Source: Monosporascus cannonballus (Eukaryota > Ascomycota > Sordariomycetes > Xylariales). From it: a stretch of DNA of 64,000 nt. The stretch lies in assembly GCA_004154925.1 (NCBI GenBank), contig QJNS01000172.1:8444-72443 (forward strand). Direction: 5' to 3'. The number at the start of each line of letters is the position of its first letter. Position 1 is the stretch's first letter. Shown piece by piece: positions 20,676 to 34,641 of the stretch. The position numbers were made by a program, and so were the translations under genes. The notes under the pieces were generated by a model. It saw nothing but the letters and a program-made list of their open reading frames with translations. It was not told where the DNA came from and did no database searches.

Positions 20676-21114
20676 TGTAACGAACCTGTTATACATCCAC
20701 CTGGAGGTATGAGCAGTATCCGAAATGGGGTCTTGATTTGCAGGTAATAATAGGGCGAGAAATGATTTAGTGGTTTATTCGTTAAAGAGATTTAAAGATT
20801 TTTCCCTTAATCAGAGAACGGTGCGGTTGCCTTTAGACTGAGAGCTTAGATTAATAGTTAAGGAACGAAACTAAGTAGGTGCTATTTACATAAGAGACCG
20901 ATTTATTATATATCCCAACTCCCAAAGTAAGTATGTCGTGGATCTATGTGATCTATATGATTTATGTGATTTGGTCCCAGATCATTTAGATTACCTAGAT
21001 TAACTAGATCACCTTTAAGAGCCAAGCTTCCCTGTCCGGGGTTTAGCCGTGACAGGTCCGCGCTAGGCCTCAAAGGTAGGTTTCTTGGAGGCAGGAACCC
21101 TGGTTCCTGTAACA
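20676..21114 (-). repeat. Solo LTR, family A, TSD TTTGT
   Basis: 439 bp, TGTAACGAACC...CCTGTAACA on the plus strand. It is flanked by perfect direct repeats TTTGT (20671-20675 and 21115-21119). It is inserted in the 3' part of element D. The half nearest 21114 is GC-rich and unmutated-looking, nearly the same as the solo LTR at 38547-38984. In element orientation it begins TGTTAC and ends CGTTACA. Confidence 0.92.
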
Positions 21115-22126
21115 TTTGTGCTGTATATATTTTAATTATATCCGTTGTTAATTTAAATAAAGAAGCGTAAAAAATAGGATGAAATTTAACTTTAGTAAAG
21201 GTTCTAATTAGAAATTATTTTCTCAGATTTTCTTGGCGATTTTATGTCGACCGATGTATTAAAAATTAAGCTTTTTGCTGGGTTATTTTATTTAGAAATA
21301 TTTGTAATTAAAAATACTATTTCCCTTTTTTTAAAATTTAATTTGTTTTTTTAACTTTTTCTGGCTATAATATTTGTTTATCTGGTTGCGTACGAAATCC
21401 ACCTTTATTTTTATTTCCTAATATAATTATCTTAGTTATTTTAATATAAGAATTATTTTGATATTGATTAAATTGTCGTCGCGTATCTTTTTATAAATTT
21501 TTCAAATACCATCAAAATTTGCGTTCGTAAATATTATTTTAATGTTTTCGTAATAATTAATATCATAAGCCAGTTATACGATTAATAATTTTTAACCTAA
21601 TTATTTTGTTCGTAATTAATATAATATTATATGTCAGTTTTTAAAATTTAGTTCGTTTTATGTATTTATTTATTTATTTAAAGATGAAATATATTAAATA
21701 ATTTGTAATTTAAGCCGATTTGTACTATCAAACTGTGCCAAAATTTAGATGTAAATATTTATCTTGTATTTAAGATAATATTTTTTAATAATCCGTATAT
21801 ACTAAAAATATATCTAAAAAAATGAAAATTATTTATTCGGCGCTGATATCTTTATAACATAATAAGAAATAAGAAGATTTTCTAAATCCACCGACGATAA
21901 CGAAAATGCTGTTGTAATATATTCTTATAATTAAATTTTTAATATAAAAAGTTTGGTAATAAAATTAAATATAATTATATATTATAGTAATTTTGTAACT
22001 GGTAATAGCTATAACGTTCTATATGGCTTATGTCGTCGAGCTTTTATTTTAACGCAAACGTCGTATTGCTAGATTACTTTTTGTATCGTTAATTTCATTT
22101 TAGGAAAAAATATGTATGTCGAAACC

Positions 22127-22542
22127 TGTAACGAACCTGTCATACACCACCTGGTAGTATGAGCAGTATCCGAAAAGGGTCTTGATTTGCAGGTAATAAT
22201 AGGGCGAGGAATAACTTAGTATGTTCGTTAAGGAGATTTTACGGTACTCCTCTTTTAATCAGAGAACGGTACGGTTGCCTTTGGCTAAAAGCTTAGATTA
22301 ATAGTTAAAAAGCGGAATTAAGTAAGTAGTTATTTATATAAGAAACTTAAAGTCTTATACCTTTTTTCATTTTACTAATATGATATTAATTTTTTGGATT
22401 TATTAAATCATTTAGATTATAATGATCTGTATGATTTAATAAATTAGTTAAATTACTTTAAGTTACATAATTTAAAGTGTAGAACTTTTTTTTTTTGCAA
22501 CCTTAAGGCTTTTAGAACGGGTTTATTCGGGGATCCGTAATA
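22127..22542 (-). repeat. 3' LTR of element A (heavily mutated)
   Basis: 416 bp, TGTAACGAACC...CCGTAATA. Terminal CA is mutated to TA. It is the partner of 28982-29399; they differ largely by C/T and G/A transitions. Confidence 0.85.
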
Positions 22543-25500
22543 TTATTTTTTTTTCTTAGGATATTTGTCCCAAAGATAAAAAGGTAAACATTTTTTCCCT
22601 TTAATTGAAAATTATTTTTCTTACCGTTAACTCATTATGGCGGGTCGAGCAAAAAAACCGGCGCGCCCTTTTTATGCGAATTAGCGTCAGATTTGCGATA
22701 ACCGGTTTGCTTATATTTTTAAGTTTGGATTTAAGGTATTACCTTATTTTAATTATTTTTTATTTGGGGAGTTTAAATGTTTTATAACAAAGAATATTTT
22801 AAGTTGTTATTATTATATCCGTTATTAACGTTATTGTAACGGATTAACGATTACCATATTTTTATTAAAAAATATTAGTTCCGAATATAATTGCCTTTAA
22901 AGGGAGTATTATGTTACTGAAAACGAATTCGTAAAATTGCAACGAAAATTTCCAAAAAAAATGTCGAAAAAAATAAACAAGCTATAATGCTTATATCGTT
23001 AGGAAAATATTTTAAAGGAGAAAAGGTTATAACTGCTTTTTAAGGGTTATAAGTTGGACCAGTTAAAAAAATAGGAAAAGATAAAAAAGGAACGACGTTA
23101 TATGGAAACGGAATAAGCGCAATTTACTTTAAAAATAAATGCCATAATAAAGGCGTTTATTTTTTTCGATTGGAACGCCGAAGGTTTGGATTTAAGCAAA
23201 GGATTATTATCGCCTATAACCTTAATTATATTAAAGATAGTCGGTCAGGATTTTGGCGGTAAAACGTTTTAATTAAATCTATCGTATTCGTTAAATAGTT
23301 AAATAATTTTTTACGTATTTTCTTTATGTAAATATTTTTTTTATTTAATTAAATATTGGATTTTATTTTTAATTATTTTAGAATTTAATATTTATTTAAC
23401 TTCGTATTCGTTTAAATTTTTTTCGAATTCTAGGTTTATTTTTAACGGGGCGTTTTTAAGTATTGGTTTAAGTAAAAAAACATAAAAAATAAGGTGTATT
23501 TTTATGTTTTTGGGTAACGATAATCGGTAATTAATCCTGGAAATAATTTCCTTAACCTTAAACGGGTTAAGTTTTTTAAAATCGAACTTATCGCTGGGTT
23601 TTTTTGTTTTAATTTGTAAGATATTCGAAATCGCGTTTTGTTTTTGGCGTAATAAATAAACTTTATTTCTTTTCGTTAAAATTAATCCCTTAATTTTTTT
23701 TATTATAATATTAGGTTATCCGTTATTAAAGGAATCGTAATTCGTTTTAAAAACGGGCTTAAATTATTTTAATTTCTATTATTAATATTTTTATTTTTAA
23801 AATAATTATAATAATTTTTAATACCTTATTAAACGGTTATTTAAGTCGTTTTATTTTTATATCGTATCTGTATATAGCTATATAAAGAAATACGCCCATA
23901 TCCCCGTTAACAAAGGTATTATAAGCAATTTATGCCAATAATAAAAACTTTACCCAGTTATTTTGTTAATAATTAACATAATTCCGAAAATATTATTTTA
24001 AAATCTGGTTTAATTTTTCGGTTTGGTTATCCGTTTAAGGATAATATGCTGTTAAAAATTTAAGTTTAGCATTTATTTATTTGAAAAAGCTAATGCTAAA
24101 TTTCGAAATAAATAACGTATTTTTATCGGAAATAATCTTTTTTGGTATTCCGTATTTATCGAAATAATATTTAATAAAGGCGTAAACCAATTATTCTGCC
24201 GTTGCATTTCCTTTAAAAGGTAAAAAGTACCCATATTTAGTAAGTCTGTCGACAATCACCTACATTCCGTTATATTCGACTCCGGTAACTAAGTTTTTAA
24301 ATAATAATAAATTAATAATAAAATTTTAAGTTATAATATTTTATATCTTATTAGGAATATTAATAGGTTATAATAACCTATAAGGCTTATAACGTACTGC
24401 TTTGGCCTTATTACAAACGTTATAATTCTTAATTACCTTTTTGATTATACGGCGTAACTCTGGAAAATTATATCGTTCTTATAATTGTCTAATAATTTTA
24501 AAAATTCCTTAATGTTTATATAATAGGTTTTTATAAAATTTTTTTATAAATTATTCTTATTATTCTTTGAAAACATAAATTTTGCCATAATATAATAATT
24601 AATCTTTTAATTATCTTTTTAATTATTAATTTTTTTTTTATTTTTCTATATTATAAAAATTTCGGAATTATATTAAAAGTTCGGGCGTTAATATTTTTAT
24701 TATTTCACATAATTATACGGTACCGTCCTTATTATATTATAACATTTGCATGCTTTTTTTAAGGACTTTGGAATCGTAATTTCTTTTGCAATTAAAAATA
24801 TCCGTTTAAATATTTTTTTTTCTTTTGATATAATATATCCTAAAATTAAATCTAAATAAAAAAATTATCCATTTTTTATATTGTTTGTTTAATTCTTAAA
24901 TTTTCATAAATCGAATAAGGTTTTTATAATTAAAATAAATATCGAAAATTTTTTTTATTCCGTTAAAAAAAAATTTTTATTTTTTAAAAACGTTAATAAT
25001 TGCTAATAACTTTTTATCGTAAATCTGGTATCTAAATTTTACGTTTTAAAATATTTTTAAGTAATAAGCTATTAAATATTATTTGTTATTATTTTTTTAT
25101 TGCTTTAAAATTGCATTTAAGGCTTATTTTAAAATATTTATCTTTAGTTATTTTTTTTATTTAAGTTTAGTATTTTTATTATTAATTTATTAATAATTAT
25201 TTTTTTCAATTTCCAGAATGCTTTTTTTACTTTTTTTAAGAATTCGAATTTTTTTCCGACGTACTTCTTAATAATAAATTTCGTTAATAACCTAATAATA
25301 TTTCCGTATTTCTTAATTAAATTACGTATATAATCCGTAAATCCTAAAATCTATCGGATATTTATAACGGTCGCCTTATCGGGAATAAGTTAGTCCTTAA
25401 TTACTTCCATCTTAAAGCGTTAAATTTGAATTTGGCCGGAAGTAAAAATATATCCCAGAAAGTCCAGTTTTTATATATGCCATATACTCTTGGCCGGGTT

Positions 25501-28500
25501 AACTCGGATATTTATTTTATTTAACGTTTAAAGTATTTAGGTAATATATTCCTTATATTTTTCCAAAATTTCGGAATAAATAAAGATATCGTTAAGATAA
25601 ATAAAAATAAATTTATTCAGAAATTTTTTGAACGTAATTATTATTAGGCGTTGGAAATTGGCGGGAGTATTAATAAGTCCCATAAGTATTATTTTGTATT
25701 CGTAAAATCCATGTATTATTTTAAATGCTGTTTTTTATTTTTTTTTTTGGTTATTTTGATATAATAATATCCGTTTCGGAAATTAAATGTAATAAATTAT
25801 TTTATTTTATTGGCATTTTTTTAACGTATTTATAAAAGTTAAAAGGTATCCGTTCTTAATCGTAATATCATTTAATTATTAGTAATTAATTATTTTTTTA
25901 AAAATTAGGTTTCCGTTTTTATCGATTTTTTGCTTTCTATCCTTAATTTTTAGTATTATAAAAATAAGATATTTAATAGGAAAATCAAAAAATTAAATAT
26001 ATCTTTTTTTTAGGTTAAGTTAAATACTTTTTTATAAGGCTTTTAACTTATTGGGATTTATATGGTAAATTTTATAGAATTTAGGATAATATTTTTTTTT
26101 AATAAGTATTTTGTGATCTTATTAATTATATAGTAATAATTCGTAATTTTCTTTATCTTTAAATAGTTTTTTAAATCGTCGATACTTAAATAATACCTTA
26201 GAAATCTGATTTGCAATCTGGATTTCCTTAATAATATAATAAATTTCCTAATTATTTTCCTTAGATAACTTTCGTTTTTATTCCCATAAAAATATTTAAC
26301 TTTTTTAGTTAATATATAAGTTACTGGATTTAAGCCATAGCATTCCCAAAATAATATTGTATTCGGAAATATCGGCAATATTTAATAAGATTTACTTTTA
26401 ATATCTTTAAATTTATACCGGAAATTTTTTAATTTCTCGAAAAATTCGTTTATTATTATATATAAACAAATTTCTATTTACTATACGTAATTTATAAGAT
26501 TTTAATTTATACTTCTAAGGAATTTAATATTTTGTTATTATTAAAAAAAAAATTTTTTTTTTGGTTTTTAAATTAATTATGGCCTTAAACGTTTTATTTT
26601 TATATTAAAAAAAATCTTTATTTGGCTACGTAATCTTTTAGTTATTTCGCATAAGGTTTTGTAAATTAAGGCTTTTCGATACCTTAATTTCGAAAGTTTC
26701 AGTAATTTTTTGATTTTTGATATCGTCCGGCTTAAGTAAATCTTTATTTGTAAATTTTTTTAATAGTATATTTAATATATTAATCGTTTTTATACCGGAA
26801 TTATATTTTCTTACCGTATTTATATTAAGGTTTCAAAATTGGATTTTTTTTAAATTTATTTTTTGGTTTTATATTTTTTAGGTTATAAAAATAAAAAAAT
26901 AATTTTCCAAAAAAGGTATTTTTATATTTAAAAGTTTATATTAAACGTAAAATATCGGAAAATAATATAATTATTTTTATAATATGGCCTTTTGATTTTA
27001 TTTTAACTTAAAATATATATAATAAAACTTTAAATTTTTTGGTTATCGTAAAATTTTTATATATCGGCATTTATTATTTAATTCGATAAAGGTTTTATTA
27101 TTTTATCTGGGCTAAAAATTATTATTTTTTTTGATTTGGAAATAAATAAAATAATTATTTTGATAATAAACGGTAAAATATAACAAATTATAAGGGTTTA
27201 TTAATAACGTTTTTTAGTAAATAATATATTTTAAGAATTTATAAAATTCCAGAAATAATTATTTATAATTATTAATATTTAATTGAAATTAACCGTTTTT
27301 TATATATATCTTATATTTCTAGGAATTAAGGTAATATTAATATTTTAATTTTATAGTTATTTTGGAAACCGTTTATCTTAGGTAATACTTATAGGTTTTA
27401 ACTTTAAAATCCTGGTAAATTAAATAATTTTCGTATTTTAAAATATCATTCTGGATTTAAGTAATTATGGCAATAATAAATTTTGGTTAGGAAAAAATCG
27501 AATTAACTTTTTTTTTCTTTTTTTTTACCTTATTATTTATTTTTTATTTTATTATTTTAACGTTTTTTTAAAGTTAAGGAATTCTTTTTTTTTAAAATTC
27601 CTTTTGGCAAAAAAGCAATATTTATTTTTGAAATACCCTTTTTTTGCCATAGTTAAAACATTTTACTTTAAATTTATTTTTTTGGGTTTTTTCGAAACGG
27701 AACTTGTTTTTTTTTAAGGTTTGCCCTTATTTTTCTTATTTTGGCTTTTCGAACCTTTATTATTATTTCGTTTGCCGATCCTTTTTTTTTTAAAGTACCG
27801 GTCGAAAACTTATTTATTAATAATAATAACTTTATTAATATATTTTGCAAAAAATTTAACTTTAAATACTTTATATATTTTATTTTTAATTAAAAACTTT
27901 AAGCTATTATAATAAAGGTAAAATAACGCGTTTTCCGGTAAATTCGAAACGGCAGCCAAACGGTTAAATTTAATTATATATTTAACGGTTAATTTAATTT
28001 AATAAAAAAAATAAAATTACTTAATAATATTTTATTTTTTATTTGGATTTTTAAATAAGGTTTTTATTTTTTCTTTAAAATTTTCGTATTTATTAAAAAT
28101 GTAATTAATAAAATCCGAAATTTTTTTTAAATATTTTTCAAAATAATCCGTTAAAATAAGTTCGAATTACTTTCGGATTCGTCCGGTTAATAATTAAAAA
28201 ATAGCCATTATTTTTTAATAATTTTTCGTTAAAAAGTTTTTATAAAATTTAAAATAAAACTTGGCTTAAACCAAAAATTTATTAAGATTTTCCGACCCGT
28301 TATAAAGCTTAAGGGAAATTGGCTTATAACCTTTGACATTTGGTATTCCGTAATAACCAAAAGGTGGAATAATTTTTTCCTATATCTGGTTAACGCCAAA
28401 CAATAATAGGGTCGAGGTTTTTTTTTGCATTCATCCTATGTCCATTAAGGGTGGTCGGTAGCCAGCCCCTTGGCTTCGTCTTTTGGCCGAGCTAAACTAA

Positions 28501-28981
28501 GGAAAAATTAGTTTTTTTCCTTAAACGAATCAGGTATTTTCTTATTCCAGGCTTTGAACTTTCTGGGCCAAAAAGTCCAATCTTTTTTCCGTAATAAGTT
28601 TTTTTTCTTTTCCTTTTAGGATTTCGGCTCCATATTCTTTTTTAGTTTTTTCCTTAACCACCTTTTTTTTCGATTTTTTTCCCTGGACTTCGATAATATC
28701 CTTAGGGGCCGGGGTAAGTTATTATCTGGGCTGCAAGAATAATTTTTCCTAAGATCGAATAATAAATAAAACCATATTATCGATTAATTAAAAAACTTTT
28801 TTAATAAATAGTAAATTATTTAATTCGGTTATTAATTCTTTATTAATTAATAACGAAAATTAAATATATTATTTATTTTTTAAATATCGTTTTATAATAT
28901 CGTTTTTATTAAATTTAAAAAAACTTATATTTAATTAAGCTTTAAATTATTTATTAATTATTAATTAAAAAATTATTAAAA

Positions 28982-29399
28982 TATAACGAACTTATTATAT
29001 ATTATTTGGTAATATAAGTAATATCCGAAAAAAATCTTAATTTATAAGTAATAATAAGGCGAAAAATAACTTAATATGTTCGTTAAGGAGATTTTACGGT
29101 ATTCTTTTCTTAATTAAAGAACGGTACGGTTGCCTTTGATTAAAAGCTTAGATTGATAGCTAAAAAGCGGAATTAAATAAGTGGCTATTTACATAAAAAA
29201 CCTGAAGTTTTATACCTTTTTTTATTCTATTAGTGTAATACTGATTTTTTGGATTTATTAAATCACCCAGATTATAGTGATTTGTATGATCTAATAAATC
29301 AGTTAGATCACTTTAAGTTATATGACTTAGAGTATGGAGCTTTTCCTTTTTCTGCAGCCCTGGGGCCTCCAGAACGGGTCTATTCGGGGATCCGTAACA
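28982..29399 (-). repeat. 5' LTR of element A
   Basis: 418 bp, TATAACGAAC...ATCCGTAACA on the plus strand (TG end mutated to TA). The end near 29399 is GC-rich and appears spared, in contrast to its partner. It contains a 9-bp periodic GATnnnnnn run around 29249-29330, open as MDLLNHPDYSDLYDLINQLD on the plus strand, probably by chance. Confidence 0.85.
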
Positions 29400-31198
29400 A
29401 AACCGTTCTAAAGTTTTGTAGATCTCTGGATATTTATATAACTAATATTCGTATACATTTCGTACTAGATCTTTTTAATATTCTTTTAGAATTTATATTT
29501 TGACCGTTTTTTGGAGATTTGGGAAACCGTCGTTATACTGCTGGATTTTCTGATATATATTGCTAGGCACTGCTCGAATTATCGCAATTTATCGTAAACG
29601 TAAATATCTTTCCATAATGGTATTAAAAATTATATGGCTAATTTTGATCAATCTTTTTCGAAATTTAGTTATTTGCTTAAGGTATCGGCTTTACCGTTTT
29701 TTAAACTTTTTTTGTAAATAATAACGAAATCGAAATTCGCTAAGTTTTTCGCATAACGGAATTATTATTTTATAAATTTCTTGGTCGTAATAAATCGACC
29801 AAGATTTTAATAATTCGTATAAACCTTAATCTGGTATAAGTTTTCCTTTAAGAAATACGTAAACTTTTAGAAGGCTACAATAATAACTATAAAACTTTTA
29901 TCTGAAATGCAGTAATTAAACTCGGGTTTTTTTAATTTATATAAAAAAAATATAATAACGTCTAATTTGTCTTAATTATTTCGTTATTTAATTACTGCGC
30001 TTAACTCGTAATTCGAAATATAGGTTTTTAATTTAACGAGATTGATTAAATTATATATAATTAGTACTGGTTTGCTGGTAATTGCATTCTTTATATCCTA
30101 AAATGCTTTTTTTATTTTAGGCGTTTATTTAAACGTTTTTTTCGTGAGGTTCGTTAAGGGTATAATTATTTTACTAAAGTTTCGAATAAACTTCCTATAG
30201 TAATTAGCGAATTTAAAGAATACTCAAATCTTTTTAATCGTAACTAACGTTTATTATTTTATAACTATAGCGATTTTTTAAGGTTTATTTTGATATATCT
30301 TAAGGTATTAATATGTCTTAGATATTTTATTTCCTATATATGGAATTAACTTTTTTCTACGTTAACAAACAGCCTTACGTTTTATAAAGTTGAAAGAACT
30401 TTGTAAACGTATTTTGTATATATTCTTTCTGTTTTTAAGAAAATGAAAATGTCCTCGAGATAGCAAATAATAAAAATATAAACGTATTTCCGTAGCATAT
30501 AATTAATTATCTGTTAAAAGGTTGCGAATATATTCGTAAGTTCTATTAGCCTAATTAAGTATTTAAATAATCCGTATTTCGTTCTAAAAGTTGTTTTTTA
30601 TTTATATTCTTTTTTAATTCTAATAAGATTATATTTATTTTTAAGATCGAATATTATAAATTATTTAGTTCCGTAAAATAGGTTTTTTATTTTTATATTT
30701 AAGGTTAATAATAATCGATTTTTCATAATAATATTGTTCAGTTATCGATAATCGACTATAAATTGTAATTTTCCGAATTGTTTTAGGTGCGAAAAATATT
30801 AGATATTTTGCTAATAATTTCGAAGATTGAATCCCTTTCTTTTATAACCGACTTTTTAGGTATTTTTTAAAAGCGCGCAATTCGTTTTCGTTAAAGTTAT
30901 AAATAAGGTAAAACTTCGTCGAAGATTTTTTTTTAAAAAAGTATTTTATAATTTTATTTGTTATATTTTAGAAATTGTGTAATAAGTTTTTTTAAAAAGT
31001 TATTTATATCGATAGTATTATAATAGTATATTAGTTACATTTTTTGACTTTTAGGACTGCTGTTTCAAGTCGTTATTTAGTTGCCTTAATTTCGTTTTGA
31101 TAATGGTAACAATACGGGGCATTTTTTTGATGCTTATTTTCTTTTTTATGTTTTGTCCTTTTGAGTGATAAGGGTTTTATTATGTCTTTATGCCTATA

Positions 31199-31331
31199 TG
31201 TTACGGTTTGGGGGTACCGTACAAGTTCCAGTATATATATAGCTGTAAGCATCAGGATGATTGCTACAATTGCGATCATTCCACCAATCTTTTGAGCCCC
31301 GGTGGTGTAACGGTATAGTGCAGCCGTAACA
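31199..31331. mobile_element. 133-bp mini-LTR-like element E1, TSD CTATA
   Basis: Begins TGTTACGG and ends CCGTAACA, an 8-bp perfect terminal inverted repeat with TG...CA ends. It is flanked by perfect direct repeats CTATA (31194-31198 and 31332-31336). It is much richer in GC than the surrounding RIP-degraded element D. It is homologous in the same orientation to E2 at 37900-38029. It is either a solo LTR of a very small LTR family or a non-autonomous TRIM/SMART-like unit. The minus strand holds a hydrophobic micro-ORF starting at 31279 (MIAIVAIILMLTAIYILEL). Confidence 0.85.
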
Positions 31332-33816
31332 CTATATTTATCGCTATTTTCAATCGAATGTTAAGATTTTAATTTTTTTTGTCCGTTAATAAGATATAAG
31401 GCGAATTTTACCTAGCCAGTCCTTTTATTAAATAGAATTCTATATTAGCGTATTTATAATAATTCTAAGATCATATCGTAATTTCTAAATAGAATGATAT
31501 AGAAATTAATTATTTGATATAGTATTTAGATAAAAATTTCGAAATAATTAATTTCGCGTATAATTTTCTCGTTATTGTAGGCGAATCTTTGACTTTCGGC
31601 ATTCGTAATTGTATACGGTTTTAATTTGTATTTTTATAACAGTCTGAACCTATTGATTACGTTTCATATAATGTAATTTCCGCCTAAAATTTCGCAGTTT
31701 ATTATTGCGGTATACTAATACATTTTAATTCGTATATCTAATGTAATAAAATTATTATCGGCTTTTATCGTCGCATTTAAAGTCTTTTTTGAAAACTTCT
31801 TCTAATTTTTTAAAGTTTCGTTATTCTGCGGCCTTTTTATAAGTAACTTTTTTTTTTAAATTTCTGTTCGAATTTGTCGAATTTTATTTGTATTTCGGTA
31901 TATAGCGCGTTAAGTTGTTACATCCATTATTGTTACCAGCGTATTGTTTTTTCGTGTTGTATTAATTATTTTTAATTTTGCTGTAATTGTTTTCCTTATT
32001 AAGTAAAATATTTTTTATAATTTCGACCGCATTCTTATATGCTTTATATTAATTGTCGTTTCAGAGTTTGTCTATAAACTGACGTATATTTTTCTTAATA
32101 ACTTTTTTTCGTTAAGATTTATAATAAATATTAATTAATAAAAATCTATAATAATTCTTTGGTAATATATTTCTATTATATACTGGAATAACTTTTTTCC
32201 GTTTAATAGTTATATTATTAGTAACGATTAAAAGGGTCTTCCTATAGGTATTGTTTTTTTAGCCCAGTTTTTTATTTCGATTAACTGGTAAATATTGTTT
32301 AGGATTATAGAACGAAAATATTAATATTATTATTATCGATTTCGTTATTTCCGATACGGTTTGGAAAGTCATATCCTTTATAATATATGCGGGTAATTTG
32401 TTTGTAAATATTTTATTTTTATTTTTTATAATCGGAATATTTTCGTCGTCGATAATATATAGCGTATATTTTGCCGTATCGATAAGGGGTTTCGGGACAG
32501 ACTTTTTCTATTTAATTCTAATAGTTTCGTAATTATTCTTATGATTTTTCTTATTATACTTGTAATATTTATTAGGCTAATTTTTTAGCTTCGCGTATTT
32601 GCTGTTAAACCTTTGACTATAAAGAGCCCGATACGTCTTTAGGCCGAATTATATTAATAAATTTGTTTTCGTTTGTTTGAATTTCTTTAGATTATCTTTT
32701 AAGTACGGGATTTTAATTGTCCTGACGGGACTTTTTAAGTGCTTTGTACCATGCTGCCTTATTTCCTATTTTGTTGTCATTAAAACGTTTAGTTTGACTT
32801 CAACTTTTTCTGTAAATAGCTTTTAATTTTATAGAAATTAGTTCTGTGCCGTATAAAGTATTCTAACGTCGAAAAATGTTAATATTAACCGTATATCGAA
32901 ATTTATTATTATTTTATTAATACTTTTAATACGCTAGGCGTATTATCGATTATTAATTTTAATTACTATAACGATACAGTCTGATAAATAATTAGGCCTA
33001 TTAAACTTAAAAAGATTTTAGTACTTTTTTTAGGCCGTTAAAAAACTTAATTATTAGTTCTTTTTATTGTTAATTTAATTTAAAAATTAATTAAACGAAG
33101 ATATTGTCGTAATTAAATATTAATCTTTTTTATTGTAATTGCTGGATTTATATTTCGGTTGTTAATTTTTTATTTATTATTCCGAAAATCTTTGTTAATA
33201 TTTACTTAAACTGTTCGTTATCCTTATAACTTTCTATTATTTCCGGGTTTCGTTTTTTGACTGATAAAATAACGTATTTTTTTTATAACGGGCTTAAACC
33301 AAATAGCTGCGTTTCCGGCAAATCGTTCGAGTACAAATTTAATTTGTATAATAAGCGTAATTAGTCGAATAGAAAAATACCTAAAATAAGCTTGGCATTA
33401 AGTTAGATATAATTGTAATTTAGTCGAAGTTCTGTCGAAAAATTCTGGTTTAGGAGGTTTAAGAATTTTTTCTAGTTTTTTAGTAGAATTCAGCTAAATA
33501 ACCTAGTCCGTTCGAAAAGGCTTTGCGATTTCGAAAGCCTTTTTTTTTCCTAACTTCTTATGAGCGGCTTAGAAAGATGTCGTAAGATTATTATTATCCT
33601 TTTTAAGCTAAAAGATATGTTTATTTATAATATCCAGGCGTCGAAAAACTTTTTTGCAAAAAAGGCGAAGTTATTCCTTTTCTTTTTTAGATTTTATTTT
33701 AATATCCGAGTTATTAGGAATCTGGTAAATGAGCTGTTCGGGCTGTTTGCTAGTAAATATAATGTCGGCGATATTGCTTAAAGTTTAACGGTATTATTAA
33801 ACAAAACTTTATAACG

Positions 33817-34641
33817 CATAACGGCTAAATAATTTAACCAATTATTAAATCTTAATTGTATAGATTTATATTAATAAGAATATCGTAAAACTCTAAGTAA
33901 TAAATATAGTAATACATTACATTTTTTAATATTAAAACTACTAAAATTATATTATAAATAATTATTATTATGTGACAGCTAGGGGGTTTAACTAACTATT
34001 AAACCTTAGTCGTACGGGTTTATGTTGGCAGGAATATCGTGGGATTCTGAGCAATGGATACAGTAACGTATTACGTTTCGTAATACCAAGGGTGCCTTGG
34101 ATAACGAATTGTTATTGTAAGCTGAAGCTATCTAGACTATGGAAATAATAAGCGTATATATACTTGTTCTGGTTCAAGGTATCTTGGACTGGCTCAAAGA
34201 CGTTTAGTTAATTAAGTCCCCTTGAGCCCCCTTGAGCCCTCCATGACTTAACTGGTTTAACGTCCCTGAGCCAATGACAACGTTTGAGCCCATTAAGCCA
34301 GTCACGTGACTCCTTGGCATGGATCGGGGCTGGTTTCTTCTGGGGCCCGATCGTCCGTGAAGGGCCAAGACCGTTAGGTTATAACATATTAATAAATGTT
34401 ACAAATTAAAGCTATTTAAATTATAGAAATAATAAGCACATATATCTTGATTCGGCTTACTGGCTTATTACCGGTAAGTTGGTAATCCGGCTTACTGGCT
34501 TACTATTAGTAAATTAATAATCCGGCTCACTGGCTTACCACCGATAAGTTGGTAATCCGTTACGTGACCTGCCATACCGCGCACTCGTGGTTAGGTCGTG
34601 GCAGGCCGTTTCTGAAGACCGTAGCCTGTTGGGTTATGATA
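33817..34641 (-). repeat. 5' LTR of element D, interrupted by a solo LTR of its own family
   Basis: Outer LTR pieces 33817-33970 and 34392-34641 join once 33971-34386 plus one TATTA is removed. The outer copy is strongly mutated (start CATAACGG for TGTGACGG, end TTATGATA for TTATAACA). Its U3-side part contains three exact-length 35-bp tandem units: 34454-34488, 34489-34523 and 34524-34558. Confidence 0.8.
33971..34386 (-). repeat. Solo LTR, family B, TSD TATTA
   Basis: 416 bp, TGTGACAGCTA...GGTTATAACA, flanked by TATTA (33966-33970 and 34387-34391). It is far less mutated than the LTR it interrupts. Its variable part (about 34160-34370) is rich in CTTGAGCC-like short repeats and unrelated to the variable parts of other B copies. 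Confidence 0.9.

Larger units (their letters stand above)
22127..29399 (-). mobile_element. Full-length chromovirus A (Ty3/gypsy), RIP-degraded, TSD AAACC
   Basis: Two family A LTRs (22127-22542 and 28982-29399) bracket a 7.27-kb element. AAACC occurs at 22122-22126 and 29400-29404, proving one insertion event inside element D. On the minus strand, gag lies towards 28.0-28.7 kb. The reverse transcriptase at about 25450-25750 reads GLINTPANFQRL and FIFIYLNDIFIYSE (YLDD to YLND). The integrase core at about 24070-24280 reads VIVDRLTKYGYFLPFKGNAT and YGIPKKIISDKNTLF. An integrase C-terminal GPY/F-like segment at about 23500-23700 reads LNPFKVKEIISRINYRLSLP, followed by a chromodomain at about 23290-23420. 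Frequent stops and Gly/Trp losses make it non-functional. Confidence 0.92.
19420..34641 (-). mobile_element. Chromovirus D (family B Ty3/gypsy), RIP-degraded and multiply interrupted
   Basis: Minus-strand Ty3/gypsy element whose two LTRs (33817-34641 at its 5' side, itself interrupted, and 19420-19858 at its 3' side) belong to the same family as element B. Removing the inserted elements leaves about 6.1 kb of internal sequence, matching the 5.9 kb of B. The first internal bases on the minus strand (CGTTATAAAG... before 33817) align with those of B after its 5' LTR. The reverse transcriptase is visible at about 30420-30480 as IICYLEDIFIFLKTE (YLDD changed to YLED). RNase H/connection sequence lies around 30100-30250. 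A chromodomain at about 20520-20630 reads EKIFDIKK..NGFI.YLIK with Trp replaced by stops. The two outer flanks show no matching duplication (AAAGA versus TTTAT), so the locus has probably been rearranged. Confidence 0.8.

Noticed and set aside
20906..21115. Open frame with Asp/Asn every third residue
   Set aside because: It falls wholly in a solo LTR U3 and reflects a 9-bp nucleotide periodicity, not a protein gene.
29249..29503. 84-codon open frame MDLLNHPDYSDLYDL...
   Set aside because: It spans the LTR of element A and crosses its boundary into element D; same periodicity artefact.
31300..31331. tRNA-like A-box (TGGTGTAACGG) near the end of E1
   Set aside because: Only a partial A-box match, no B-box or cloverleaf, and it sits at an LTR-like terminus; not called as tRNA or SINE.
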